NCBI GenBank assembly: GCA_033977485.1
Contig: CM066982.1
Span: 35,628,218-35,692,217 of the forward strand
Length of the DNA: 64,000 nucleotides
Direction of reading: 5' to 3'
Source: Hydrangea macrophylla
Taxonomy: Eukaryota; Streptophyta; Magnoliopsida; Cornales; Hydrangeaceae
The translations under genes were made by a program, and so were the position numbers. Within the stretch, counting starts at the first letter, position 1. Each line of letters starts with the position of its first letter. Positions 23,805 to 35,517 of the stretch are shown here, one piece after another. Below the pieces are notes generated by a model, which saw only the letters and a list, made by a program, of their open reading frames with translations, was not told the DNA's origin and did no database searches.

Positions 23805-24831
23805 TGTCGGGTTTGTGCCCTCAAACCATTACTTTATGTATGAGACATTAGCATTTTAATATATGGATATCAGCTTTACATTTTATTGTGTATGTTACTT
23901 TTATGAGATGATTGTTTATCCTTAAGTATCATAGTAAGTAATTCGTGTGTGTATGAGATACATACCAGTGAGATACGAATTACTATTCTTTGATACTTAG
24001 AATTTGTCACAGTGGATGGTGAGACTGGATATCTCATCAGGTTTACACTGCAGCATATTAACTACCATTGGATGGAGTGATGAATCTTAGTCACTAGAGT
24101 TTAACTCTTAGTTAACATGCTAGTGCTTATAGTGCATTGACGGACCTGAGCTTACCTATTGACGCACCTGAGCTTACCTATTGACGCTTAAGGCTGTCAA
24201 CAGTTGATAAGAACTCATAACTTGTATAAGGTATGTGTTCTCAATCTTGAGATGATTATGAACATAGATTGTGGATATGACTGCTTTGACTTACCAATCA
24301 GTGAGGTCTATAGAAGATCAACACCTGGGTATCTTGGGTATGTCATGTTCATAGGGTTGTGAACATATATTGTCAAGATAGAATCTACCCTCTGATTCAG
24401 AGTAAGCATTCCCTTGAGAATGTCACCAAGTTGATTACTGAGAACTGTAGTCTTGTTGATAACAGTTATCGACATGTTTGGTAATCATGATAGGTGAATG
24501 AAACTCAAGGAATACAAGAAGTAATCATGATTCAGGTTGACAGTAACAGTTATCCGACTACCTGAATATGATTACGAATGCTGATGGTAGAGGGACATTA
24601 GTACACCATACAAGTCTAGTTATCGCTTCGAATATGTTCTTTTGCGTTGGAGTTTAGTTATCGTTTTATAGTGGAGTTAACGTTAACTGATCAGTCGGTT
24701 ATTTTGCTGATCAAAGAGTTTGGTCATGGGAATTAACAAACTGATCTGAGCCAACAATAAAGAGCCTAGGAGGTCCCACTCTTAGCTCCGTTAAGATGCT
24801 TGGAAAGGCACTTGAGGATGATGTCAAGGCA
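23805..24831 (+). repeat. Truncated 3' LTR of copia G
   Basis: It begins TGTCGGGTTTGTGCCC and follows the 5' LTR until GATGATGTCAAG, then diverges. The last about 430 bp (palindromes, TATA box and R/U5) is missing. A short duplicated ACCTGAGCTTACCTATTGACGC lies near 24146-24185. The junction at 24831/24832 abuts element D and is best read as a deletion endpoint. Confidence 0.8.
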
Positions 24832-25131
24832 CATGGATGAGGATTTTATGTGCTTATGTGTCTGATGTGTTAGGATTAGAAGTTTCTTTGCTTTGGCATG
24901 TAGAGTAGGCACACACACACACATACATTGCATCCGTGTGACATATGAACCATTCATGAACATTTCAATAAAGATAATGATAAAGAAAATGAAAATAACA
25001 AGATGAAAATTCTTTTGAAAATTAATAAAATTTTCAAATGTGATTGTAGGGCAAAAATAGCACCTGATTCGAACATTGTTTTGTTTAGGGGTCCCACAGC
25101 AAGGTTAGTGAGGAGATAAAGAGACACTAAA

Positions 25132-26572
25132 ATGGCACACGAAGGGAATACCGGGGAAGTAGCAGAACTAAGGGCTATGGTAAAAAGGCAGGAAGAGCAC
25201 ATGAGACGACAAGCTAAGAACATGAACCGTATGATAAACATGATAGAAACAATGACTCGCCAGCCGCCACCCGCAAATCCCCAAGTTGTCAACCCACCCC
25301 CTCCAGCGGCAAGAGAAGAAGACTGGTATGATGATCAGGAGGCGGCACAGAGGGCTAATATACTATAGGTTGAAAGAAAAAGGGAAAAGACTGAGAGAGA
25401 AATGGTAATGGCTGAGAAAGTGGAGAAGTTTGAAAGAGTGGTGCGTAAGGCTTAGGAGGTTGATACCTATTTGCTGGAATTAGAAGGGTTATACGATGGA
25501 GCCTATGAGATGCTGCCTGTCGATTTCAAAATGCCTATCTTTGACAAGTTTGATGGAACAGGGAATCCTCGCAGCCATGTGAGGATGTGTATCGGGGCTT
25601 TCCAGCCTAGTGGGTTAAGCACTACCATGATGGCTGTTCTATTTCAGCAGACCTTGACCAGGGCCACTTTGTCCTGGTATCTCATGCTTGAACTAAGCAA
25701 GACTAGGGTCTGGGAAGAGGTGGTGAAAGCATTTGTGGTGCAGTACGAGTACAACCAAGACTTAGACGTCATAGTCTGGGACTTGGAAACCACCAGGCAA
25801 GGAAACAAGGAATCATTTGCCGAGTACCTAAGTCGAGGGAGAGGAAAAACAGCCAAGATGGTGCAAAGGCCGTCTGAGAAAGAATAAATCCGGATGCTAA
25901 TTAAGAACCTTCAGCCTGTCTGCCAAGAAAAGATGAGGTTCCAATCAATCAATACTATTGTCGAAGTCTTCGACGTAGGAACAAGGATAGAAGATGCAAT
26001 CCAAGAAGGGGTAATTAAGAAGGAGGAGCAACCAAAAGGTATAGAAGGCCAAACTATGGGTCGAATGGAGGACATTTCAGAGGTCACTCGAGCCTCACTG
26101 ACATCAACGCGTTAAGCGAATCAGAGAGGAAGTTTGACATAACAAGAGGTCGAACAGGAGCGGATAAGCCACAAAGGCAGTTTTCTAATTTGGGAGTTTC
26201 ACTATTAACCGCTCTTGACAGGATGATGACAAGGGGGCATCTTTGCCCATTGGAACCTCGACCCCTGCCGAATCCTCTTCCTCCGAGCTTTCGGGAGGAT
26301 CTCTATCGCAAGTTTCATCAGCAAAAGGGTCATGCTACGGACGATGCACAAGGTTAAGGCATGAGATTCAAGATCTCATCGATAACAAGGTGATATCTGA
26401 ACCACCCGTCAAAGCTCTCAATTTTACCAGGAACCCGCTGCCAAATTACCATATTGTACCGCCACCACCGAGCATCTATTCCTTGGGGTTAGAGGAGATA
26501 ACCTTTGATCCATCTAGGTTGATTACTAAAGTTGGGGAACCAATGAAGCCTTACCAGCTGCCAAAAGATTAG
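25132..26572 (+). pseudogene. Tat-like gag (element D), disrupted
   Basis: Starts MAHEGNTGEVAELRAMVKRQ with a probable coiled-coil segment (ELRAMVKRQEEHMRRQAKNM). After two stops the frame resumes at 25471 with FDKFDGTGNPRSHVRMCIGA and TLSWYLMLELSKTRVWEEVV, the core of the plant retrotransposon Gag domain. Later pieces (25894-26115, 26243-26572) include FNPLPNYHIVPP-like text seen before the protease of this lineage. Stops and frame changes throughout show it is dead. Confidence 0.75.
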
Positions 26573-26795
26573 GTAATCTGTACCCTTGGGGATCAGTCAG
26601 AAAAATGTAAAGAAGAGACAACGAAGCAAATAGCCATGATGGATTGTTGGGTTTAAGAAACTAACAACTCCGCCTGGTATGCAGAAGATGACAGTCAAGA
26701 TGTAGGTCAGGTAGAAGATGATTTATGGTACGAGAGTGACGAAGAAACAGAAGTGGGGAAGGAACATTTAGAAATTTGCTGGGGAAATAGACAAT

Positions 26796-27531
26796 TTGTG
26801 GGCAACAGAGGAGGTCAGTCATCTAACTCGTTCGGGAAGACATTTTAAACTGCATGAGCTAGAGGAGGACCACCCAGGTAGAGAATTAGACAAAGGAAAA
26901 GGGAAGATGAATGATGAAGAGGAAGAGGATAGGGTTTTGAAACAAATGAAGAAGGCACAAGCCAATATTACCATCTGGGGGTTATTGATCACCTCTAAAT
27001 GTCACAGGCAGGCAGTCCTGGATGCCCTGAATTAGTCTGATGTTTCTATCGATACGACACCAGAGGATCTCATGGGAATGATCGGCAGAATTCTGGCTCT
27101 TGCTATCACCTTTTCCTCAGATGACTTCCCCCCCGGAGGACCCGTTCACAATAAGCTGCTGTACGTCACTATTGAATGCTTGGGGAATACTGTACCCGCT
27201 TGTCTCATTGACAACGGGTCTGCTCTAAATATATGTCCATTCTGGACAGCCAAGAGAATGGGTCTAGATGAGTCGACTTTCATACCGTCTGAGCAAAAGG
27301 TGAGAGCATACGACAATACCCAAAGGATGGTCATGGGTATAATCTTCCTCAATCTTGTTGTTGGGCCTTTGGTAAAGGAAGCTGAGTTTCAAATCATCGA
27401 CATCCCTGCCTCTTTCAACTTGTAACTGGGTAGGCCGTGGTTGGATAGTCTAGGTACTATACCCTCAACGATTCATCAGAAAGTTAAGTGTGTTTGGGAA
27501 AACAAGGTCTGCGATATTCTTGGGGATAGTT
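26796..27531 (+). pseudogene. Tat-like aspartic protease (element D), disrupted
   Basis: The open piece at 27072-27425 has the active-site motif CLIDNGSALNICP (Asp47 of that frame). The N in DNGS is usual for Tat/Retand-type proteases. After a stop following FNL the same frame continues LGRPWLDSLGTIPSTIHQKV, the conserved C-terminal part. An upstream piece (26796-27035) carries VSHLTRSGRHFK, typical of the region between gag and protease. Reverse transcriptase should follow but the sequence runs into element E. Confidence 0.78.
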
Positions 27532-27546
27532 GGGTTCGTCTGTCTT

Positions 27547-27604
27547 GGTCTGTTTCTGAGTAGAACCACTCGGTCATTGAGTAGAGCCCATTTTGGGTGT
27601 ATCA
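27547..27604 (-). repeat. 3' LTR remnant of element E
   Basis: The minus-strand text TGATACACCCAAAATGGG, then a CTACTCAATGACCGAG stretch, matches the start of the 5' LTR at 30403 for about 58 bp and is then cut. Confidence 0.75.
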
Positions 27605-27620
27605 GTTGCCCCCCATTTCC
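27605..27620 (-). promoter_or_regulatory. Polypurine tract of element E
   Basis: On the minus strand AAATGGGGGGCAAC precedes TGATACACCC, as expected for plus-strand priming. Confidence 0.6.
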
Positions 27621-28589
27621 AAGGTTGGCTTGATGCTATATCGAGTCAAGTTTGGAAATCTGTTGATTGCTCGAGAAAGTTATCTTGGAACTTTTGAGTT
27701 TGGTGAACTCGAGGGAATTGGCTAAGAGTTGAGACTTAGCCTAATTCGGAATCTTTAAGTGCTCAGAAATTGGCTAAGAGTTGGCTCCCAGGATGGTTAT
27801 CTTCTGCCCGTAAACCTTCATTAAGGTTGTGGGTAAAAGAATTTGACCATGTTGGAAAAGTCGACCTAAAGCGTGTTGATTTAGGGTGCTTTTTATGCTA
27901 ACTCCCCAGCCAACCTAAGAGGATTTAGTCACCTCTATAGTCGATTTGGACCTAAGCGAAGACCCAAAATGTATGGATTTTGGGGATTTTTATTACTCCT
28001 CGATCGTGGGCCAACCTAAGAGGATTCAGTCACCTCTATCGTTGGTTTGGGCCTAAGTGGAGTTTGTGCCTCTGAGTATTGTAGGCACCCGAGTTGTCTA
28101 AGAGTCCTACTCAGTTAACCCCAAGACCTGTAAATACTCGGTGTGACTTCCTATAGTTTTTATTCCGTCTTGCTCCCCAAGCTTCGATTGAGGTAGGCAT
28201 CGCGAGAACAGTTACTGTAGGTAGCCGACCTAGAATGTTGGTAGTTCCAGGGTCTTTTGATGCCTTAGGGGTGATCACGAGGTCTTTGAGTGTCTTGGGT
28301 GTGACCCCGGGGTCTTTAGGTGCCTCGGGTGTGATCCCGAGATCTTTGTAGGAGCTCTCTGACAGCCTGTGGAGCCTCGCGTTATGATCGGGAAAAAGTA
28401 CCACTGTAATTGGACTCGTTTAGACTGTTAGATACATGAGGTCAGGTCAGCACTGCCGGACTCAGACTGCTGTGAACTGTAGGTCGGGTTGGGGCTGCTA
28501 GACTCAGACCACTGGACACTAAAGGAACTACCAAAATTGCTAAGCTAATCTCGTTTCCGCTTGCTTCTTGAAGGCTCGTTGCTTTCTTG
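27621..28589 (-). other. Non-coding interior of E with repeats
   Basis: A segment with CCAACCTAAGAGGAT and TCACCTCTAT occurs at about 27913 and again about 101 bp later. At 28247-28350 a 30-bp unit is repeated about 3.5 times (GGTCTTT at 28250, 28281, 28311 and a variant at 28341). On the minus strand that array encodes a ten-residue KDxGxTPxAx-type peptide repeat in a short frame (28111-28404), which need not be expressed. Confidence 0.55.
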
Positions 28590-29562
28590 CCCGGGGTATT
28601 TGGTCTTTAGAAATTCTTTAGTGTCAATGTATTTTCCAACCCTCTATGCAAGTTCCACCAAGGTTTCAGGTCGGTTTCTGTGAAATGACTTAGCGCACTT
28701 GGTGTGTTGAACTCCAGGACAGAAAGCTGTAATTGCGACGGTTTCATCAAGGTCACAGATCCCAAGCTTCTCTTGGTTGAACTGATCGGTGAACTCCTTG
28801 AGGGAAGGCCAGGCAATATAATTCGTCAGCGTTGGTAGCCAGGTCCATCTAAGCCTTGTAGGTCCGGACATGGTCGATCGGGCTTCCAAAGTCGTTGTAT
28901 GAATCTAGACGAGGTTGTTTAAATTTACGCGGGAGGGCAAACCTCGTGATTCGGTTGGAGAATGGTGACTCTGTCTCGGTATTGATATTAGTAGCATCCT
29001 GGCCCAAGTTTTTGGCCATGCCGTCGATCTATTTTTCCAAATTCTTGATATGAGCCACCACACCTTCCTGAGTGGTATCTGGGATGTAGGTTGCGTCAGT
29101 GAAAGAGGCTTCCTTCTCATGGCAGTGTGTTGTCCCTTGGGATCAGGCTCAGCTATGACTTCGGCTGATCGCGTGCCTAAGATCACCTCAGTTCTTGACC
29201 GAGTGACCCTGAACCGATTCTCGGGCCATACACTTATGTCTCTCCTCTCGGGAAGCACGCCTATCGTTGATGACTTCTCTTGTATCTCCAACACAGTTTG
29301 GGTTCTTCCGAGCACGTTGTTGGGTCCAGATGGGCTCCCGACCACACGCTGCGCTCTCGGGCTATGACCAGGCCGATGGTGGATTGTTCCGTTGGGCCAG
29401 TAGGGCTTCGATCTACTGTTGGGTTAGGCGTTGTCCCTCCAGAAGTCGTACTAGAGTTGCGGTGATCTGCTCTGAGGTGAGGATGACTGCTGCCGGCTAC
29501 GAGACCGGCGGATCCACCTGACTAGTTTGGTGGGCAGTCTTCTTGCTCTTCTTCAGCGGCAT
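28590..29562 (-). pseudogene. Tat-like gag remnant (element E)
   Basis: The minus-strand ATG at 29562 opens MPLKKSKKTAHQTSQVDPP, then several stops follow. Downstream pieces in mixed frames include the Gag-core text GSPIDHVRTYKA and LATNADELYCLAFP, and near the end KYIDTKEFLK. This matches the order of Tat-type Gag, but the central part is shortened and frames shift repeatedly. Short open frames on both strands here are by-products. Confidence 0.65.
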
Positions 29563-29605
29563 GATTATCAGCTAAGAGATTTGTTCTTCGAGAAATCGGT
29601 CGATT

Positions 29606-29623
29606 CGCACAGACGGCGCTAAG
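29606..29623 (-). promoter_or_regulatory. Probable primer-binding site of element E
   Basis: On the minus strand TTAGCGCCGTCTGTGCG directly follows the LTR end. It resembles the TGGCGCCGTCTGTGGG-type site of Tat elements with a few mismatches. Confidence 0.5.
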
Positions 29624-29624
29624 C

Positions 29625-30403
29625 TGATGATGCAATTTTTTGGTATTGACCAAATCTAGGGTTTAATAGCATACACAAAACATAGAAGAGAAGAAGAGAG
29701 AGATATAGGCAGCATATTTGTATGTGGTTCGACCCTGTTAATGAAGGAACCTACGTCCACGTGTGTGTCTGAGCATGTTCATTATACCGTAAAAAGCTGG
29801 GCACCTTTGGTGAACCAATAATAGTTTGGAGCTACCAGAGGTTGGCCGGGCACGATTATGATTACTATAGGGGTGCTATGCAGACTGAAAAGTTGATCCC
29901 TTTCTATGGGGGTGAGTGGTCTCTTTTATAGATGCAAGAGACCTACTCGTACAAGGAAATTATACAGATTAGGTAATACAATCTGATTTAGGATTGATTG
30001 GCATCAATCGTGGGGGGTTCCTAATTGGATTAGGAAACAATTTTCATTTTTCATTAGTCTTCTAACTGAGATAGGAAACTGGCTGGAACGTTCTGGATCA
30101 TGCCTCGGGGCCCAGGTGAGCTGTCCCTACGATGGGTCGAGCAACATTACAACCCTGACCTGTTTGGTCGGGCCTCGGGATGCCTGGTCTATCGCTCGGG
30201 ATGAGTATGCTGATCTGCCCTAGACTATCTGATGACTGGTCGATGCTACCCCAATCCAGGGGTCGGGCTTCCCCTCTGGCAGAGCCCTGTGCTATAGGAT
30301 CAGGAGGCCTACGGAGCCCAAGACCGCTCAGGAAATCAGGGTAGGGGCCGGTTGTTGAGTAAAACTGCTCGATCATTGAGTAGAGTCAATTTTGGGTGTA
30401 TCA
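29625..30403 (-). repeat. 5' LTR of element E
   Basis: About 779 bp from TGATACACCC (30403) to CATCATCA (29625; the end could be three bases inside). A minus-strand TATA box, CTATAAAAG, lies at 29931-29923, giving transcription toward gag. Confidence 0.7.
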
Positions 30404-30929
30404 CATTCCATACAAGTTCTTAAGTGAGTTAGTAGACTCACAATTGCTTGAAATTGAGCTTGAATGTAGGATTTGAGCTTAAGTTGCTTGAGTTTAAGCT
30501 TCTATGGTAGAAGCTTCTTCTTCTTCTTCAAATCCCCTTGATTCTGCACATCTTCTACTTTTAAGATCTTCCTCTAACAGTTTCTAAGTTCCTATGGTGT
30601 TGTTAAGTATATGGGTGTATGTATGGCTGTGTGTTTAAGGGAAGAGATATGAACTCTAGATTTTTCTCATACTTCACTTCTATCTCTCCATGAAATCTAG
30701 TTCTTTTAATTCTCTCTGTAAATGCAGATTATAGGTGTTAAAAGAGGGTGTAATGCTTTGTGCATTGGAGTATATATCTATGGTGGTGGAGGGGAGGTGT
30801 TTTCATGCATATGATAAGGTGTACATGCATGGACAAGTGTCCTAGGGGTGGACAAGTGGCTTGGGTGGTGATGCCATGTGGAGAGGGTGGCACATGGGCT
30901 GCCATGTGGGCGGTCATGGTGGGGCCCAC
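30404..30929. other. Unassigned segment, perhaps an LTR fragment
   Basis: No ends were recognised. 30817-30925 is rich in mirrored CATGTGG and CACATGG words (GCCATGTGG, GGCACATGGGC, GCCATGTGGGC) and repeated GGACAAGTG. A GAGTGAGTT...ACTCAC-like word near 30423 recalls the chromovirus-type LTRs. Confidence 0.3.
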
Positions 30930-31993
30930 TGATTGGGAGTGAATAAGTTCTAATTACACGCCTTAATTCACATTTGTTAGCACTTTTTATCCTATTTTCA
31001 TGTACTTTTACTATGTTTTCCATTTTCTAGCAGGTTTTGGAAGAAAGCAAGAGTTCTAGGCTAAATGAGGTGTAAAAATAGAAGAAAAGAAGTAGAAAAA
31101 GCTATATCGCATGAGCGGCCCGCTCGCGAGACATTCTAGTACCTCGCTCGCGCGGCCCGCTTGCGCGACATACCAAAATCGTGCTCGCGCGGCCCGCTCG
31201 CGCGACCTGTACGAAAAAAGTGAAAACGCGTATTTTTGTGTGCTGAAGACTCCTACGCGAACGTAATTAGCTGAATACGTCCAGAAACGTAAGTAAAGCA
31301 GTTTTAGTGAGATTAGGTTTAGGAAAGCCTCCAAACTTGCTCCAAAACTATATATTCCCTATTCTAATTCACCTTTGGGGTTAGACATCAAGAGACATCA
31401 ATATACCCAATACTATTCACACCAAAACTTCAGCCATTGAAGAGAGGAAAGCAAGGAGAAGAAGAAGAAGACCAAGGATTCCCATGGCCTCCTCCATCAA
31501 CCTCTTGCCATTCATCTCTTTTATGGCATAGACCGAGATCTAGGGTTTTAATGAAACCCTAGCCAAGTAATAGGGTGTATTTTATGCTTTTCTTTTAGTT
31601 TTATTATGTATGGATGATGATTACATGTTTAGAGGATTTTTATAATAAAATCGAACTTCTATTGATTAAATCATTACTTTCAAAGTTTAGTCTTGTCTTA
31701 GATCTATTTTGAATGTGATGTGCTCAATGATCTATATTTACCGTGCTTGTATAGATTATTTACATGTAATGGTGCTTTTTTGAATTGTGATATCAAGTAG
31801 TCGAATAGTTCATGCCTAGGGAAGACGGAGTGTGCCGCAACCCTAGTATAGTGTGAGACAATCCGTGCCAACCAAAGATGAATTATGTTGATGCTTGAAT
31901 CGTAGTTATCTTCTTGACGGAGGAATTGGACTTGTAGCTACAATTCCCCATTATCATCCAACGTAATAAGCTAATTGAATGCATAGATACCCT
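30930..31993 (+). mobile_element. Athila-like LTR fragment I
   Basis: It starts TGATTGGGAGTGAATAAG and follows the LTRs of elements A and C (which read in the other orientation). Shared parts are the CGCTCGCGCG cluster (31108-31202), the TATA-like CTATATATTCC near 31347, the mini-ORF, the telo-box hairpin and the CTAATTGAATGCATAGATAC text. It stops at about 31993 without the 3' third or a partner LTR. CCCAC precedes it, but no matching right duplication remains. Confidence 0.75.
31484..31531 (+). CDS. LTR leader mini-ORF, copy in fragment I
   Basis: Encodes MASSINLLPFISFMA and stop. Eight bases after the stop begins the paired telo-box hairpin (31540-31562). Expression is not shown. Confidence 0.35.
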   Translation: MASSINLLPFISFMA

Positions 31994-32547
31994 CCCGTAT
32001 GGTCCCTGGACCCAATATTGGCTTCGATTTGAGTCTTTTGATGCATTTTTGATCAATTTTCATGATGTTGAGTGCTTGGAAACATTTATGAGATGGCATT
32101 TGCATGCATATGAATCCCCAGCAGAGAATTTAGTCTTATTTAGCATTGCATGACATGACTGCTAGAAGTCCCGCATTATTGTATTCATCCATTCAAGTAA
32201 GTTTCGAATCAAGCTTGGTTAGCCTCGAAGACTCCAGAAGTAATTTCCTAGCAGAATAGTGTCGCATATATTCCCCAGTAGAGTATTTAACCTCATCACA
32301 ATAATCTCCCACATTGTTGCACTAGTCGAATCAAATGAACTTTGAGACCCACGTGGTTCTTGTGGTTCATCTTGAATGGATTCCACGAGTACCCTTTCCC
32401 AGCAGAGTTACATCAGATTGCATCGTATCCCATGGTTTGCCTTAAATGGCTCCATGTATTTGAGTTCCTCAACAGAGTTATCCTTCTTGTTTGGCTCGAA
32501 GAGCTATGCTCGAAGATGTCGATAGTCGCATTGGTAGTCGCAGTTGT

Positions 32548-33080
32548 GAATGCCGGTGATGTTCACCGTAACCGGCTCGTCACCGCGTCTTCTAGGTCCA
32601 GTTCACCTTAAATGGCTTTAGAGACCTTTTTGTCTCTACCTAGCTCGAAGAGCTATGCACGGAGATGTCGCGAAGCCCTCAAGATGAGGCAAACCATTGT
32701 CGTGAAGCCCTCAAGATGAAGCAAGCACTCGTGATGTTCGCTTGCAATTATGGCTCATCACTACGTATCCTAGGTCCAGTTCACCTTAAATGGCTCTGGA
32801 CACCTTTTTGTCTCCACCTAGCTCAAAAAGCTATGCACAGAGATGTCGCAAAGCGCTTAAGATGAGGAAACTGTTGTCACAAAGCCCTCAAGATGAGGTA
32901 AGTGCTCGTGATGTTCGCCTATAATTATGGCTCATCACTGCGTATCCTAGGTCCAGTTCACCTTTAAAAGCTCTGAAGACCTTTTTGTCTCCACCTAGCT
33001 CGAGGAGCTATGCACGGAGATGTCGCAAAGCCCTCAAGATGAGGCAAACTGTTATTGCGAAGTCCTCAAGATGAGGCAAA
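32548..33080. repeat. 178-bp tandem repeat, about three copies
   Basis: TAGGTCCAGTTCACC recurs at 32593, 32771 and 32948, with GTGATGTTC, CTAGCTCGA and CTATGCAC words in constant register. The copies are about 85-90% alike by eye. Confidence 0.85.
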
Positions 33081-35214
33081 TCCTTGTCGTGAAGTCTCTA
33101 GATTGAGGCAACCCGTTGAATCTTCTGTGATAGGACATTCTCGTTGAATCATCCGCGATAGGATACCTCGTTAAATCGTCCGTGATAGGACACTCCGTTG
33201 TGATCATCCGTGGTTCCAGAAGGAACAATCCCGAGTATCTTGCTTGTTAGCATTATATTAGTTTAAGTCTCATATCATTCATTATGTTTTACTTGAATTA
33301 TTGCTTGCATGTGGTGTGCTCATTGAACTACGGTTGGTCTAATTTCCTGTGAAGGAATACATAGACAACTCTTTCGAGCGCAACCACTTAATTTTTGAGG
33401 TTTTCTTTGTATGCTTGTTTGCATGCTTTGATTTTCTCAATTTTCTTCCTGAAGTGTTCCTGACTCACTAAAAGGCTATCATGCATGCTTTGACATTCCC
33501 TTATGATGCACGTTGCTTGCAAAGCTCTGTCAAAGGGGGGAAAACTATAGACAACCTATTTTGGTTCGTCCGTTCGACTGAAGGAAACCCGCCTTAAGAA
33601 CAACCGGATGACTAGAATTAAGATTTGTGGAATGTCAGGTTTAGAAAGAAGAACTCCGTGAAGCACCGTGGTCTCCGAGATACGTTAGAATAAACCTCTA
33701 GGAAGAATTAGGTACGTTAGAAACTCAAATAAAAGACAAAAACCCAATTTAAGATAGTTTTTTCACATGAAATGACAAAAAATTGCCTTTTACTGAGCAA
33801 AATCTGAACCTAGGGGTGGGATCCTGAGAACTCCTTTTACAAAATATTCCTAAAATAAGCTAAATTAGTGACCCAAGCCTTCACTTTGGCCCAAAAAACC
33901 ACTTAGGAGAATTTTCACCCTTTTTGCACCTCACATGTTTGCTCCTTCTTGGAGTCAGCCTCACTTTTTTGGTCAGAACTCAAAATCTACAAACAATTTT
34001 TAATTGAGACCAAAGCCGAAGTATTTTAAGAGAAGTTCTTGAGGTAAGCTCCTTTTTCTTCTTTCTTTTTCTGCTTTATTTTCCTATTTTGATCTTTATT
34101 TTCTTAGATCTAGGTTGAATTTCTTATTTATTCTTCGCGTTCTTCATTTTTATTCCTTTTGATCTTCAAAGTTCTAGGGTAGTTGTATTTCCTTGTTTGT
34201 AGTATCCATTAAAGTAGAGTTATCCCAGGCAGAGCTACCCCTAAATGTTGTCGTAGTCGGAGCTGTGGTGTTGGTATATATCCAATCCATGGATATCCGA
34301 TCCCGGAGATAACAAAACCTTAATCGGATCTTCGAGTCTAGAATTAGGCCATTCATATAGGAATAATGTTGTAGTTCATACTAGTTGGGATAGTAGGCTA
34401 TCCCTGTTTTATCCAGTCATAGTAGTTATTATCCATTTATCAATGCACATGCATACACATGCACACTATCCTCACTTAGAATGGTAGGTTATCCATAGTA
34501 GGGATAACACCCTAATTAGGCTTACACATGCACACTACCCCACACAGTAGTCATGTTTGGACATACATACATGCTTTCCATGCTTAGAATAGTAGGATAT
34601 TCTTAGATTATCCTCTATATATTATGTTTTTATTGTCCTAACCATGGTAAAATTAGGATAATTGGCAGTGCTATGCTATCCCGGGTAAGTTCTCTAGCAT
34701 CCCTCTTATTTACTACTTTCTTAGGATCACATAGAAGCATACATAGGTGGATAAAACACTGATTTGAATTCCTTACATGATTACTTGTGCTTAGAATTTA
34801 TGTTTTTCTAGGGTTTTGAGTGTGATTTTCACGTTTAATTTTATTTTATTTCCTTTCTTATGCATAGGGGAGTGTAGTAATATGTTTAGTCCCCGAATCA
34901 CTGCTTTAGCACATGCATTGCATATAATTGCTTAGTCTCTTGCATGATTTTCTTTTTATTAGTTGTTTATAACTTGAATTAGGATTGCATTAGAAAGAAA
35001 TGAAACAGTCTACATAATGTCTAGTCAAACACCTTGAAAGCTGAGTAGAGGCCTGCCTTTGGACGGGGCGAGAGGGGGTGTTTTAGCACGATCTAGCTCC
35101 TTTCGCTCTCATACCTTAACCCCCGAACCGAGTTCTTTGGTGACGATGGGGCGGTGCTCTCTATCCATTGGACTTGATAGATCTAGTTTTCTTGGTTTCC
35201 TTTATCAAACCAAG

Positions 35215-35232
35215 TGGCGACTCTATTGGTGA
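35215..35232 (+). other. Second primer-site-like word
   Basis: AAGTGGCGACTCTATTGG resembles the site at 35500 in its first ten bases. It could mark an older LTR end or a duplicated leader. Confidence 0.3.
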
Positions 35233-35499
35233 GGATCTCTCTGGATTTAGCCTTGTGGGATATACATGAATTACACACTTGTGTAGCCTTGGATATGGAT
35301 CATGGGCATTGATTGTTGCCTCGGGTTGGATAAAAAGCCCCATGGAATCCAAAATATGAGTAATTCAAATCGGTCGAATCGAATAAAGGCTAATAAAGGG
35401 TGGTGAACCTCACTCGTGGTTGTTGGCATAAGATTTGTAATGGGATCAATCAAGCGGGCTTAATCTTCTAGGCCGAAGCTTGGTTCGGGTACCCACAGC

Positions 35500-35517
35500 T
35501 GGCGACTCTGCTGGGGA
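35500..35517 (+). promoter_or_regulatory. Primer-binding site of family F
   Basis: TGGCGACTCTGCTGGGGA starts two bases after the CACA end. This is the type of site known from Tat/Ogre elements, complementary to a tRNA 3' end. Confidence 0.75.

Larger units (their letters stand above)
13516..24831 (+). mobile_element. Ty1/copia element G, degenerate, with nested insertions
   Basis: A full 5' LTR (13516-14964) is followed by a tRNA-Met primer site, a long leader, gag-pol remnants in copia order (gag, protease, integrase, reverse transcriptase, RNase H), a polypurine tract and a truncated 3' LTR (23805-24831). It sits inside the family F LTR with ATGGG on its left; the right duplication is lost with the truncated end. 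Two later insertions disrupt it: a hAT MITE in the leader and a solo gypsy LTR in gag. Element H (58639-61566) is a second member of the same family. Confidence 0.88.
24832..27546 (+). mobile_element. Decayed Tat-like gypsy fragment D
   Basis: No LTRs are attached. The first 300 bp is untranslated and contains a short (CA)n run (24910-24922). Gag and protease fragments follow. It ends where a minus-strand LTR remnant (element E) begins at about 27547. Reverse transcriptase and integrase are absent, so at least two deletions removed the rest. It might be part of the interior of the surrounding family F element, but this cannot be shown from the window. Confidence 0.65.
27547..30403 (-). mobile_element. 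Internally deleted Tat-like gypsy element E
   Basis: On the minus strand the order is 5' LTR (30403-29625), primer-site region, decayed gag (29562-28590), non-coding repeats, polypurine tract and the first about 58 bp of a 3' LTR (27604-27547). Both LTR starts read TGATACACCCAAAAT. All of pol is missing. The 3' LTR is cut at about 27547, against element D, so no target duplication can be checked. Confidence 0.7.
31994..35497 (+). repeat. Repeat-rich DNA, probably the 3' part of the family F 5' LTR
   Basis: The stretch ends ...ACCCACA immediately before a primer-binding site at 35500, as an LTR should. It has no reading frame of interest. A 178-bp tandem repeat occupies about 32548-33080. Sub-repeats there include CCCTCAAGATGAGGCAAA and a thrice-repeated GTTGAATC...GATAGGACA (33110-33200). 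The link to 11568-13515 is inferred from context and from the TGTAGACACC LTR starting 780 bp further on; the intervening elements hide the joint. Confidence 0.45.

Noticed and set aside
29050..29521. Plus-strand open frames of 61-105 codons
   Set aside because: They are the reverse of the decayed gag of element E; the minus strand carries the recognisable Gag motifs.
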